A DNA stretch of 64,000 nucleotides. Source: DASWYT01 sp965246875 (GTDB lineage Bacteria > Pseudomonadota > Alphaproteobacteria > Micavibrionales > SZUA-601). Location: the NCBI GenBank assembly GCA_965246875.1, contig CBDFFU010000006.1, positions 496,001-560,000 on the forward strand, given 5' to 3'. The notes below the pieces were generated by a model. It had not been told where the DNA came from and did not search any database. It saw nothing but the letters and a program-made list of their open reading frames with translations. Positions 19,806 through 28,671 of this stretch are shown piece after piece. Both the position numbers and the translations under genes were made by a program. The number at the start of each line of letters is the position of its first letter. Position 1 is the stretch's first letter.

Positions 19806-20804
19806 TTAAGGCTTATGGTGTATTCTTGTGACTTTATTCATGCGAAAATAATGTTCAGGATGTGTTGATTCAACATCATTCATTTCGTCTTGATGCCCCT
19901 TTTTCCAGGTGTCAATAACTTCACTGCTAGAAAGGCTTTTTTTGTGTTTGGCAAAATCAAAGCTGGTGAAACATTTGATAGCAGCTTTGAAGTTTGAATG
20001 TGTGACACCGATGGAATCGGCATCAAGTTCTTCGAGTTTGCTCTTGATAAAAAAGATTTCATTATGAGGTTCCTCAATATCTTTAATTTCAAATTTGTTT
20101 AAAAGAAAGTTTTTTAATTTTTCACCGAGGGCGTGAAACATTCCTTTTTCGTCAGATGATATTTTATGATGGCCAAGTTCATGTGCTGATGTGAAATCCA
20201 ACTCTTCTGTGGATTGGCTGTTTAGTGTTCCCACACTAATTGCCGTCCAGCGGTCATAATTCCATGATGAAGGTTTTGTGCCTGCATAAGCTTCAAAGTC
20301 GCTTGATGATAGCACGTATAATGGTATATCTTGGTTAAGATCTAGCTGTGTTTTAACGTCACTATAGTGTTTCTGAATATATTCAGCGTTTGCCAAAGGC
20401 ATTCGAAAGCCTGACGCTGGTTCTTGGCGATAGGTAAACAGGATGGATTTCTTATCAAGTGTCTTGGCATCGCTGATGACCTCTCTCAAATCAACAGAGT
20501 CCGCATCTGCATTATTACTGGGAGACGCATCAAACGTGAAAATATATGTGCTGTCAGCCAACTTTTGATTGTTTTTAACAGGAAAATTTACTTTTTGTGC
20601 CGCGGCTTCATCGTTACTATCATAAAAACCAGACGTTATTTGCGCGACCTTTTTCATTTCCGCTTGGCTATGAGGCGAGTTAAATATTGAATTTTCCATT
20701 GATTTATAATGCACAGAGGTTTTTAGTTTGTTGTATGTTGGATACATACAAACAAAACTGGCCAAGCCCAAGAAACAAGTTTTAGAAAAAGAATGTCTGC
20801 TCAT
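19806..20804 (-). CDS. Exported zinc metalloprotease-like protein (HELGH)
   Basis: The 332-residue product has an N-terminal signal or anchor (CFLGLASFVCMYP) and a zinc-protease motif 'SAHELGHHKISSDE' near residue 211. It is followed some 50 residues later by 'LEELDADSIGV'. HExxH plus a downstream E-x-x-(A/D)D is the gluzincin pattern seen in M48-type peptidases. The rest of the sequence does not match a subfamily I know. The gene is AT-rich compared with neighbours and is flanked by AT-rich intergenic DNA, which suggests recent acquisition. It is transcribed alone. It could be an envelope protease or a secreted toxin-like protease. Confidence 0.65.
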   Translation of the reverse strand: MSRHSFSKTCFLGLASFVCMYPTYNKLKTSVHYKSMENSIFNSPHSQAEMKKVAQITSGFYDSNDEAAAQKVNFPVKNNQKLADSTYIFTFDASPSNNADADSVDLREVISDAKTLDKKSILFTYRQEPASGFRMPLANAEYIQKHYSDVKTQLDLNQDIPLYVLSSSDFEAYAGTKPSSWNYDRWTAISVGTLNSQSTEELDFTSAHELGHHKISSDEKGMFHALGEKLKNFLLNKFEIKDIEEPHNEIFFIKSKLEELDADSIGVTHSNFKAAIKCFTSFDFAKHKKSLSSSEVIDTWKKGHQDEMNDVESTHPEHYFRMNKVTRIHHKP

Positions 20805-20867
20805 CTTAAATACCCAAGTTCATTTTATATGTTAAATATTTGAATTGCAAGTTAATTTTCAAATGAC

Positions 20868-21131
20868 TTAAGCTAAGTGTAAATCGGAAATGTCAGTGCG
20901 ATATGATCCCGGCAAAATAACTCCCGCCGAACTCAACCGCACCGAGTGCAAACGGCCATCCAGTTCACGCTGCCAGAAATCCATGAACTTATTGAATAAA
21001 AGAAATTGCGGCGCCTGGTCGTAATCCTGCCACAAATAGGTTTGCAACAGCGTCGGGTAATCCGGATAATAGTAAAAAATCTCGGCGGTTGTCAGCAGAC
21101 GGTTGTGCAACTGTGGGATAAGGTTAGCCAT
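20868..21131 (-). CDS. Usg family protein
   Basis: The 87-residue product matches the alphaproteobacterial Usg family: 'RLLTTAEIFYYYPDYPTLLQTYLWQDYDQAP' is followed by 'FWQRELDGRLHSVRL' and a short tail. Usg proteins are small and conserved in the class; their biochemical role is not established. The ATG at 21131 is chosen because homology begins shortly after it, although an in-frame ATG at 21176 exists. Confidence 0.85.
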   Translation of the reverse strand: MANLIPQLHNRLLTTAEIFYYYPDYPTLLQTYLWQDYDQAPQFLLFNKFMDFWQRELDGRLHSVRLSSAGVILPGSYRTDISDLHLA

Positions 21132-21197
21132 TGGGGCATCCTGTATCTGTTGTCCGTTCCCCCACTGTAACGGCAATCTTTCAATAATCCGTAAACG

Positions 21198-21857
21198 TCA
21201 GATAAAATGATGAATGGCGGCCAGCATGTGCGGGTACAGGGCTTGCCAGAAAAAATACAGGGCGCTGTGAGCCAGAATCACGATAACTCCAACGATCCAC
21301 ATGATGCCATCTGCATTGATCAATGCCAGACATAGAAATAAAGCTGCCAAAGATGGCGTTGAGTTGATAAACGGAATCGGCAACGCAACAATGACCGCCA
21401 ACAAAAACAACAGCCACAGCGTCACATATTTGATAGTCTGATGCCGCATCACCCACAACAGACGCGGATGCGAGATTTTTTCTAACCGATACAGTATTGG
21501 CAGCCATTTATCCAACAACTTACGGGTTCGCACAGCAGACAATTGATAGACGCGCCAACGACGTGGCAACCAGAAACTTTGCCGTTGGCGTAACAAAGCC
21601 AGCGTAATCATGATCTGCACGAAGCCCAGCGGCAGGGAAATGCCCTGGATGGGTGACAAAACGATGTTCAGCAAAGCGAGAAGGGCGTTTAACGCTAACA
21701 GCCCGTCTTGTCCCAATACTGTAATGACCGTTTGCAGGCGAATATTGTTTTGATAACGGGCCGTCTTGCGCAAACGTAAAAACGCGCGGGTCAGGCCGGC
21801 AGCTTTATGCGTTTTTTCACTATAAACAGGTGGAGGCGGGGCAGTCGGCAGGATCAT
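21198..21857 (-). CDS. ExoD family exopolysaccharide-related membrane protein
   Basis: The 219-residue membrane protein has the ExoD signature 'VLSPIQGISLPLGFVQIMITLALL', the basic 'FWLPRRWR' loop and 'VALPIPFINSTPSLAALFL', with three or four membrane segments. ExoD of rhizobia affects exopolysaccharide production and alkaline tolerance; the exact activity is unknown. The ATG at 21857 is the only good start. It is followed 66 bases later by usg on the same strand. Confidence 0.85.
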   Translation of the reverse strand: MILPTAPPPPVYSEKTHKAAGLTRAFLRLRKTARYQNNIRLQTVITVLGQDGLLALNALLALLNIVLSPIQGISLPLGFVQIMITLALLRQRQSFWLPRRWRVYQLSAVRTRKLLDKWLPILYRLEKISHPRLLWVMRHQTIKYVTLWLLFLLAVIVALPIPFINSTPSLAALFLCLALINADGIMWIVGVIVILAHSALYFFWQALYPHMLAAIHHFI

Positions 21858-21950
21858 GGCTTGTGACCGTAAAGATCACACTGCATATTGGCAACATGGA
21901 TGTAAATCACGCTAAGCGGCCAAAGGTTAACACTTTCTTGTATTTTTATG

Positions 21951-21979
21951 TTGCATTTACCCCGATTCTGTGATATCAT
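21951..21979 (+). promoter_or_regulatory. Promoter of the carD-like gene
   Basis: TTGCAT at 21951-21956 and TATCAT at 21974-21979 are separated by 17 bases, about 100 bases before the ATG. The remaining leader is AT-rich. Confidence 0.55.
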
Positions 21980-22082
21980 CTTACAAGTTTTCAAATACAA
22001 ATCAAAAGCTTATATTGCTTTTTTGAGTATTATGACATTCTAAAAACGTCACTCTTAAAGTTAATTCGGAAAGTGAGTTACC

Positions 22083-23129
22083 ATGCCCGCCAAAAGCGCT
22101 GCTGCCAAAAAACCTGTCGCTAAAAACGTCAAAGTTACAAAGCCAACACCAAAAAAATCTGTTGCCAATAAAAATGCCAGACCGGCACCTAAAGTGGTGT
22201 CAAAAAGTTCTGCCAAAGCACCCGTGAAAAAACCGGTGGCTAAAGCACTTGTGAAAAAGCCTGTTGCAAGAACAACTGTTAAAGCTGCAGCCAAAACGAC
22301 TGTAAAGGCGAAAGTGCCTATTGCAAAAGCACCCGTTAAAGCCGCCGCGAAAGCACCCGTCAAAGCTATGCAAAAAACACCGACCAAAGCCGTCACACAA
22401 GCGGCCAGCAAGGCTGTGGCAGCAAAATCCTCGACCAAATCCAGCAAGCCAGACTTGTCCGTTGAAGAAGCGGTTGCCCGCGTGATGGGTGTGGTTGGCA
22501 AAAAAGAAACCAAAGCGACAAAACCAGCCGCTCCGGCAAAAAATGACAATGCAGCTGCTATGGCCGTCTCATCTGTGGCAACAGCCAAAGTGGCGACCAA
22601 GGCTGTCGCACCAAAACCAGCCAAGAACGACAACGCGTCTTTGGATTACAAACCCGGCGATATGGTTGTCTATCCAGCCCACGGCGTTGGTCAGGTTGAC
22701 GGCGTTGAAACGCTGACAATCGGTGGCATTGAAGTGACCCTGTACACGATCACCTTTGCTAAAGATCGCATGCGTTTGAAATTGCCGTTGCACAAGATCA
22801 AGACATCGGGCCTGCGTCCCTTATCGACCAAAGACCAGATGCAAACCGCCTTGCAAACCATGCGTGGCCGCGCCCGGATCAAACGCGTGATGTGGTCACG
22901 TCGCGCGCAGGAGTATGAAGCGAAAATCAATTCCGGCAGTCCGGTCCAGGTCGCTGAAGTGTTGCGCGATCTGCGTCGTAACGCGACCGGTGCGGAGAAC
23001 TCGTACTCCGAGCGTCAGATTTTCCAATCGGCTTTGGAACGCTTGGCCAGTGAATTAGCCGCCATTGAGAAAATCGGTGAAGCCGATGCAGCGATCAAAC
23101 TGCAAAACGTCTTGACCGAAGCAGCATAA
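22083..23129 (+). CDS. CarD family transcriptional regulator with histone-H1-like N-terminal tail
   Basis: The 348-residue protein has two parts. Residues 1 to about 185 are dominated by Lys, Ala, Pro and Val in repeats such as KKPVAK, KAPVKAAAKAP and KNDNA. The composition is that of histone H1/Hc1 or AlgP-type tails. From about 188 it is a CarD protein: 'YKPGDMVVYPAHGVGQVDG' (RNA-polymerase-interacting Tudor-like domain), then 'RLKLPLHKIKTSGLRPL', then a helical DNA-binding C-terminus (REL-like 'EVLRDLRRN', 'SYSERQIFQSALERLASELA'). CarD binds the RNA polymerase beta subunit and stabilises open complexes, including at rRNA promoters. Typical alphaproteobacterial CarD is about 165-180 residues, so the basic tail is an addition. 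GGAAAGTGAG precedes the ATG. A strong terminator follows. Confidence 0.9.
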   Translation: MPAKSAAAKKPVAKNVKVTKPTPKKSVANKNARPAPKVVSKSSAKAPVKKPVAKALVKKPVARTTVKAAAKTTVKAKVPIAKAPVKAAAKAPVKAMQKTPTKAVTQAASKAVAAKSSTKSSKPDLSVEEAVARVMGVVGKKETKATKPAAPAKNDNAAAMAVSSVATAKVATKAVAPKPAKNDNASLDYKPGDMVVYPAHGVGQVDGVETLTIGGIEVTLYTITFAKDRMRLKLPLHKIKTSGLRPLSTKDQMQTALQTMRGRARIKRVMWSRRAQEYEAKINSGSPVQVAEVLRDLRRNATGAENSYSERQIFQSALERLASELAAIEKIGEADAAIKLQNVLTEAA

Positions 23130-23154
23130 GCTAAAATGTCGTCACACTAAAATT

Positions 23155-23185
23155 TAAAAAGGAGCTGGTGACAGCTCCTTTTTTG
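23155..23185. terminator. Bidirectional intrinsic terminator
   Basis: AAGGAGCTG and CAGCTCCTT form a 9-pair stem with a four-base loop. T runs follow on the plus strand (for the carD-like gene), and A runs precede it, giving T on the minus strand (for the glycosyltransferase gene). Confidence 0.9.
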
Positions 23186-23201
23186 TTATCTGAAATAACT
23201 T

Positions 23202-24803
23202 TTATTTTTCGATCAAAGCCAGAAAATAATGTGATCGATAAGGCTGTAATGCCACTATATGATACTTGCCAAGCGCATCCGCTGAACGAACCTGCGTGAT
23301 AACCAGACCATCGGGATGCTGCGTGAAAAACCCGTCGATTACTCTCACTTCATCTGGTGGTAAAATTATGAGCGGCTTTATCAACCGTGCTGTATAATTA
23401 AAGTCACCTTGATAACGGATGGTTGTCGTCGCAACGATGCGGTGCGGGGCTACACTCAGTTGCTGCACAAGTGCATTAGCAATTGATTGTGTCGAGAACC
23501 GATCAAATCCAGAAAATTGTCCAGCCAGATAAATACCGATAACTGTAAATGCTGTCGCAAAAGCGAGTGGTGCCAGTAATTTACGCCGCCGCCAGGCATA
23601 AGTGAAACACAACACCATTGTCGCCATGTACAGACACGGCAATATCACCGGATAGTCCAGGAAATCGCGCAGCATACCGTTATAATGACCGTGCAGGGCG
23701 CGGACATATAAAACATCCCACGCCATGCTGAGCACTAAAAATGGCATAAATGCCCACATAATGTGTCGGCGCGTAAGGTCTGTCGGTTCCTGATACAGAT
23801 GTGCGATCAATAACAAGATTGCGGGCCAAATTGGCAGCAGATAATGCAATTGCTTGCCACTAATAATGCTGAAGGTCACAAATACCGGAATGATCCAGCA
23901 CAACAGGAAACGGATTGTCCGATCAGTTTTGACCGTTTTAAGCAGGGAAAGCTTTTGCCAGAGGGTCGGAATAAACAGCCATGGCAAGAGCAACACCGGC
24001 CCCATCGCTAAATAATACCACCACGGTTCCTGATGATTAAACGCTTTGACGACGCGGTGAGTCGTTTGTTGCAACAAAATCCAGCGCGCATAATCTTTGC
24101 CGCCTTGCAGTGCGGCGGGTACCGCCCAAGAAAATGCGATGGCCGCACCCAACACAGCGCTGAACAACAACTTGCCATACCAACGTCCCCAAGAGGCACG
24201 CGGCACAGGACTCCACGCTGGCGCTAAAAAAGCCAGCGGCAAAATATGCAACAAGATCACCGGTCCTTTGGTCAGCCCGCCCAAACCAAACATGATCGCC
24301 AGGCCAAAGAAATAGCGTCGTTTGTCGGTGTGCAGGGCCTGTAACATCATAGTGATGCCGCCCAGCACAAAAAATGTCAGCATCATGTCGTAGAAAATCA
24401 GCAGGCCGAACAATTGCAACACAACACTGCCTACCGCCAGCCATACAGCTTGTCTGGCGCGATTGCTGTCAGCAGGCCAAATCAATCGTGCCAAAGCCCA
24501 GATCCACACAACGCAGCCAAAGCCAAATAAACCGACAACCAACGTACCGACCCAATCGTGGATGCCAGCCACACTCCAGCCGGCATTAATCAGCCACGCC
24601 AGCAACGGCGGTTTTTGTGTATAGGGCATAAAATTCAAACTGGGAACCACGAAATCGCCGCGCACATGCATGTCCCATGCCACTGACATGGCACGTGTTT
24701 CAATCGTATTGAATAATGGCCGTGTCATCACAATAATGGCAAAGAGGGCAAACCACAGCAATCCGCTGAGGATCAACGGATGGAGCGTTGATAATCTGTT
24801 CAT
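23202..24803 (-). CDS. Glycosyltransferase family 39-type (ArnT-like) membrane protein
   Basis: The 533-residue protein has about 11-12 membrane segments. The N-terminal loop 'TRPLFNTIETRAMSVAWDM' and the following 'FMPYTQKPPLLAWLINAGW' match ArnT/PMT-type transferases, in which an acidic residue in the first loop is catalytic and the 'KPPL' motif is diagnostic. Such enzymes transfer a sugar from a polyprenyl phosphate donor to lipid A or another envelope glycan on the periplasmic side. It is the third gene of an operon after the GT2 enzyme and the LAB_N protein, 12 bases downstream. Confidence 0.9.
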   Translation of the reverse strand: MNRLSTLHPLILSGLLWFALFAIIVMTRPLFNTIETRAMSVAWDMHVRGDFVVPSLNFMPYTQKPPLLAWLINAGWSVAGIHDWVGTLVVGLFGFGCVVWIWALARLIWPADSNRARQAVWLAVGSVVLQLFGLLIFYDMMLTFFVLGGITMMLQALHTDKRRYFFGLAIMFGLGGLTKGPVILLHILPLAFLAPAWSPVPRASWGRWYGKLLFSAVLGAAIAFSWAVPAALQGGKDYARWILLQQTTHRVVKAFNHQEPWWYYLAMGPVLLLPWLFIPTLWQKLSLLKTVKTDRTIRFLLCWIIPVFVTFSIISGKQLHYLLPIWPAILLLIAHLYQEPTDLTRRHIMWAFMPFLVLSMAWDVLYVRALHGHYNGMLRDFLDYPVILPCLYMATMVLCFTYAWRRRKLLAPLAFATAFTVIGIYLAGQFSGFDRFSTQSIANALVQQLSVAPHRIVATTTIRYQGDFNYTARLIKPLIILPPDEVRVIDGFFTQHPDGLVITQVRSADALGKYHIVALQPYRSHYFLALIEK

Positions 24804-24815
24804 GACACTATGTTC

Positions 24816-25145
24816 CTAAAGGGATGTTTCAGCAGCGATTTTTTCGTCCTGCAAAGTGGCTGCCGATGGACGATGGATGAAATAGATATTACGCATATAG
24901 ATCAACAGACCCGGACCTTGCCCCAGGATGAACACAGGGTCTTGGCGGTAAATCGCATAAGCCAGTAAAATCGCGCTGCCGGCAATACTGAAATACCAGA
25001 AACTGTGTGGAATGACGCTTTTCCTGGCTTTTTCCGAAGCCAACCATTGCAGGAAAAACCGCGCTGTAAACATGGCCTGACCAAAAAAACCGATCCCGAT
25101 CCAAATTTCAGCATTTGTCAGATGATGGTGCATCAATTGATACAT
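24816..25145 (-). CDS. Lipid A biosynthesis N-terminal domain (LAB_N) protein
   Basis: The 109-residue membrane protein has three helices and the LAB_N pattern: 'WIGIGFFGQAMFTARFFLQWLASEKARKS' with 'VIPHSFWYFSIAGSAILLAYAIYRQDPVFILGQG' and 'LIYMRNI'. The family commonly lies beside ArnT-like and GT2 genes and is thought to assist lipid-linked sugar handling; its activity is not known. It sits between the GT2 and GT39 genes, with 12 bases on each side. Confidence 0.92.
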   Translation of the reverse strand: MYQLMHHHLTNAEIWIGIGFFGQAMFTARFFLQWLASEKARKSVIPHSFWYFSIAGSAILLAYAIYRQDPVFILGQGPGLLIYMRNIYFIHRPSAATLQDEKIAAETSL

Positions 25146-25157
25146 GGCGCGACCTAT

Positions 25158-25916
25158 TTAATAATGAACAATATTGGTAACACGGCGGCGGCGATGGCCC
25201 AGCCATAACATCCCAAACAAATCGACAATGCCCGGCACCAGACGATTCCACAGGCCATATTTTGCGACACCTGCCACCCGTGGACGATGATTGACATCAA
25301 CCAAAACGAGCTCAAAGCCATTTTGCAGGGCGAGTGCCGAAATGAAACGGTGCATATTGCCAAAAAATGGCAAAGACAAGTAGTCATCGCGGCGGCACAG
25401 ACGCACACCACAGCCACTATCACGTGTATCGTCTTTTAACAGAGCTTTACGAATCCGGTTGGCTGTTTTTGACGAGCTGCGGCGCAGCCAGTCATCATGA
25501 CGTTGCGCCCGCTGCCCAATCACAAAAACATGCTTATGCTCATTTTGGCTGGCCTGCTGATAAGCCTTTAGCAAAGCCGGGATATCAGCAGGGTCGTTTT
25601 GCCGATCGCCATCAAGTGTGAGGACAAGTTCAGCTTTTGCGGCCTGTATGCCATACCATTGTGCAGAACTTTTCCCAGTATTCTTTACCAAATGAACAAT
25701 CCGTAGCCAGGGATAAGTCATACGAGCTGTTTTCAAAACACTCAACGTCTGGTCTGTACTGCCATCATCGATAATAATCGTTTCCAATATGTCAGACATA
25801 ATCCCTTTAACGTCTGCAATTTCACTCAGGAGAGCATCAATATTATCGACTTCGTTGTATACAGGTATAATGAGCGCCAATGAACCAGGGATGCATGAGG
25901 AGAGAGACGGTGACAT
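25158..25916 (-). CDS. Polyprenyl-phosphate glycosyltransferase (GT2, DPM1/ArnC-like)
   Basis: The 252-residue product has the GT-A signature order: 'ALIIPVYNEVDNIDALLSE', 'TIIIDDGSTDQTL', 'GKSSAQWYGIQAA', 'LVLTLDGDRQNDPADIPALL' with the catalytic DxD-like 'DGDRQND', and 'SGCGVRLCRRDD'. DPM1-like enzymes load a sugar onto undecaprenyl phosphate; here it would feed the downstream GT39 enzyme. It lacks the C-terminal membrane pair found in many bacterial homologues. The ATG at 25916 follows AAAGG; the longer frame starts with TTG. Confidence 0.9.
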   Translation of the reverse strand: MSPSLSSCIPGSLALIIPVYNEVDNIDALLSEIADVKGIMSDILETIIIDDGSTDQTLSVLKTARMTYPWLRIVHLVKNTGKSSAQWYGIQAAKAELVLTLDGDRQNDPADIPALLKAYQQASQNEHKHVFVIGQRAQRHDDWLRRSSSKTANRIRKALLKDDTRDSGCGVRLCRRDDYLSLPFFGNMHRFISALALQNGFELVLVDVNHRPRVAGVAKYGLWNRLVPGIVDLFGMLWLGHRRRRVTNIVHY

Positions 25917-26157
25917 GACGGGCAAACCTTTAGTTTTATTGTTTAGCGTTCATCTTGAGATGTGGGGCATTATAGCCATTATCCCAAACGGATAAAGGGC
26001 CAAAACCCGGCGGACATCCGCTTGAAATGACAATGTTTTTTAATCCCGGCGCACTCGACGCATGGCACAAAATCGGCTAGACTGAGCAGGTCTTTTGAAC
26101 GGGGTAGTGGTTACCTTTTATCCCGTTGCATTTTCACTCTTTTTTCTGATTTATCCC

Positions 26158-28584
26158 ATGGCCGAACCGTTGCAAAAAATGACCGAAAATCCTGCTCTTC
26201 CGACTGAGGCCTATGGCGCTGAGTCGATCAAAGTTCTCAAAGGTCTGGATGCTGTTCGCAAGCGCCCCGGGATGTACATTGGTGATACAGATGACGGGTC
26301 CGGTTTGCACCACATGGTGTACGAAGTCGTCGATAATGCGATCGATGAAACATTGGCTGGTCATTGTGACCGTATCGATGTCGTGATCAATGCTGATGGC
26401 TCGTGCACCATCCGTGATAACGGGCGTGGTGTACCGGTTGGCATTCACAAGGAAGAGGGTGTCTCCGCCGCCGAAGTTATCATGACGCAATTGCATGCGG
26501 GCGGTAAATTTGACCAGAATTCCTATAAAGTCTCTGGCGGTCTGCATGGGGTGGGTGTCTCGGTTGTTAACGCGCTGTCGACTTACCTCGATTTACGTGT
26601 CTGGCGTGAAGGCAAGGAATGGTACATGCGTTTTCGTGACGGTGTAGCCGAAGCACCGTTGAAAGCTGTTGGTGACAGCGGCCGCACCGGTACCGAGGTC
26701 ACATTTCTGCCATCGCCAAATACATTCACCATGACGGAGTTCAGTTTTACGACATTGGAACACCGTTTCCGCGAACTGGCGTTTCTGAACTCCGGTGTCT
26801 TTATTTCGCTGTCTGATTTGCGTGGCAAAGAGACGCGCCAAAGCGATTTACAATTTGCCGGCGGTATTGAAGCCTTTGTGCAATATCTTGACCGTTCCAA
26901 AACACCGATTCACACACCGCCGATTGCCCTTATTCATCATGATAAAAATTCCGGCATCACCGTTGAAGTCGCGATGGAATGGACCGATGCGTTTCATGAA
27001 AACACCCTGTGCTTTACCAATAACATCCCGCAACGCGATGGCGGCACCCATTTGGCTGGTTTTCGTGCGGCCTTGACACGTACGATCAACACCTATGCTG
27101 GCACCATGAGCAGCGCGAAAAAAGAAAAGATCGAGCTGAACGGCGAAGACATGCGCGAAGGTTTGACTTCCGTGTTGTCAGTCAAAGTGCCAGACCCGAA
27201 ATTCTCGTCACAGACCAAAGACAAATTGGTGTCGTCCGAAGTGCGTCCGGTTGTTGAAAACTCCGTCAGCGAAGCGCTGGCGACATGGCTGGAAGAACAT
27301 CCAGCAGAAGCCAAACGCATTATTGGCAAAGTCATTGATGCGGCAGCGGCACGTGAAGCGGCGCGTAAAGCGCGTGACTTGACCCGCCGCAAAGGCGTAC
27401 TGGATGTTGCAAGCTTACCAGGAAAATTGGCCGATTGTTCGGAACGCGACCCGTCCATGTGCGAAATGTTTATCGTTGAGGGTGACTCGGCTGGTGGTTC
27501 CGCCAAGCAAGCGCGTGACCGGAAATTCCAGGCGATCTTGCCATTACGCGGGAAAATCCTGAATGTCGAACGCGCCCGTTTTGACAAAATGCTGGCCAGC
27601 AATGAGATTGGCACGCTGATTACAGCACTCGGCACCAGCATTGGCCGCGACGATTTCAAGATCGACAAGCTGCGTTATCACAAAATCATCATCATGACCG
27701 ATGCGGATGTCGATGGTTCACACATTCGCACACTGTTGCTGACGTTTTTCTTCCGTCAAATGCCGGAATTGATTGAACGCGGGCATCTCTACATCGCGCA
27801 ACCGCCGTTATACAAAGTCAAACGCGGCAAGGCCGAGCAATATCTAAAAAATGACCGTGCGTTGGAAAATTATCTGCTGCAATATGCCATGGAAAGCGCC
27901 GTGTTAAAAACGGAACAAGGCCAACATGGCGGCGATGAGTTGGCAGAAATTGTCAAACAGGCACACAATCAGGCGCGTCATATCGAAACATTGAACCGAA
28001 CACTTGGTTCATTGACGATCACGCAACAAGCCGCCATCGCTGATGCCTTTAATCATGACAAGCCGCTGGCCGACCGTGCCTCGGAACTGGCGGCGCGTTT
28101 GAACGTGGTTTACACCGACGAACAGTGGAGTGGGGCGGTCGATGGCAAGCATCTGATTTTGACCCGCGAAGTGCAGGGTTTAAGAGAACACCGCACCTTG
28201 AGCGGCGATTTGCTGAACACACCAGAAGCACAAGCGTTGCATGCGTCACAAGCCATGTTGCAAGAGTATTTCAAAGTGCCAAGCACACTGCACATGGGAA
28301 ATACTTCTGAGACCGTGCATGGCCCGGTTGATCTCTATAATGCCGTCATGGCGTTTGGCCGCAAAGGTTTGACCATCCAGCGCTATAAAGGTTTGGGTGA
28401 AATGAACCCGGATCAATTGTGGGAAACGACATTAGATCCATCGGTGCGGACACTGGTGCGTGTCAAAGTCGACATGATGGATAAGGCTGATGAGATTTTT
28501 TCGACCTTGATGGGCGACATCGTTGAGCCACGCCGCGACTTTATTCAAGACAATTCGTTACAGGTGAACAACCTCGACGTTTAA
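26158..28584 (+). CDS. gyrB: DNA gyrase subunit B
   Basis: GyrB supplies the ATPase and TOPRIM part of DNA gyrase. The 808-residue product contains 'AESIKVLKGLDAVRKRPGMYIGD' and 'YEVVDNAIDE' (Bergerat-fold ATP binding), and 'GGLHGVGVSVVNALS'. It also has the TOPRIM motifs 'FIVEGDSAGGSAKQARDRKFQAILPLRGKILNVE' (split here: EGDSAGGSA and PLRGKILN) and 'MTDADVDGSHI', and the C-terminal 'IQRYKGLGEMNPDQLWETT'. Full family length. The ATG at 26158 is selected by homology; no clear ribosome binding site is visible. It is divergent from the lipid A modification operon. recF and dnaN are not adjacent. Confidence 0.98.
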   Translation: MAEPLQKMTENPALPTEAYGAESIKVLKGLDAVRKRPGMYIGDTDDGSGLHHMVYEVVDNAIDETLAGHCDRIDVVINADGSCTIRDNGRGVPVGIHKEEGVSAAEVIMTQLHAGGKFDQNSYKVSGGLHGVGVSVVNALSTYLDLRVWREGKEWYMRFRDGVAEAPLKAVGDSGRTGTEVTFLPSPNTFTMTEFSFTTLEHRFRELAFLNSGVFISLSDLRGKETRQSDLQFAGGIEAFVQYLDRSKTPIHTPPIALIHHDKNSGITVEVAMEWTDAFHENTLCFTNNIPQRDGGTHLAGFRAALTRTINTYAGTMSSAKKEKIELNGEDMREGLTSVLSVKVPDPKFSSQTKDKLVSSEVRPVVENSVSEALATWLEEHPAEAKRIIGKVIDAAAAREAARKARDLTRRKGVLDVASLPGKLADCSERDPSMCEMFIVEGDSAGGSAKQARDRKFQAILPLRGKILNVERARFDKMLASNEIGTLITALGTSIGRDDFKIDKLRYHKIIIMTDADVDGSHIRTLLLTFFFRQMPELIERGHLYIAQPPLYKVKRGKAEQYLKNDRALENYLLQYAMESAVLKTEQGQHGGDELAEIVKQAHNQARHIETLNRTLGSLTITQQAAIADAFNHDKPLADRASELAARLNVVYTDEQWSGAVDGKHLILTREVQGLREHRTLSGDLLNTPEAQALHASQAMLQEYFKVPSTLHMGNTSETVHGPVDLYNAVMAFGRKGLTIQRYKGLGEMNPDQLWETTLDPSVRTLVRVKVDMMDKADEIFSTLMGDIVEPRRDFIQDNSLQVNNLDV

Positions 28585-28671
28585 GAATTGTATCACGCGC
28601 CAGACCTTGACAGATTAAGTGTTTAAGCGCGAGATACGCTGCAAAATTGCTTTATAACGAAGATCACGACA

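Noticed and set aside
22061..22633. Minus-strand ORF with membrane-like Ala/Leu/Phe composition opposite the CarD tail
   Set aside because: It is an antisense product of Lys/Ala repeat codons and has no supported start.
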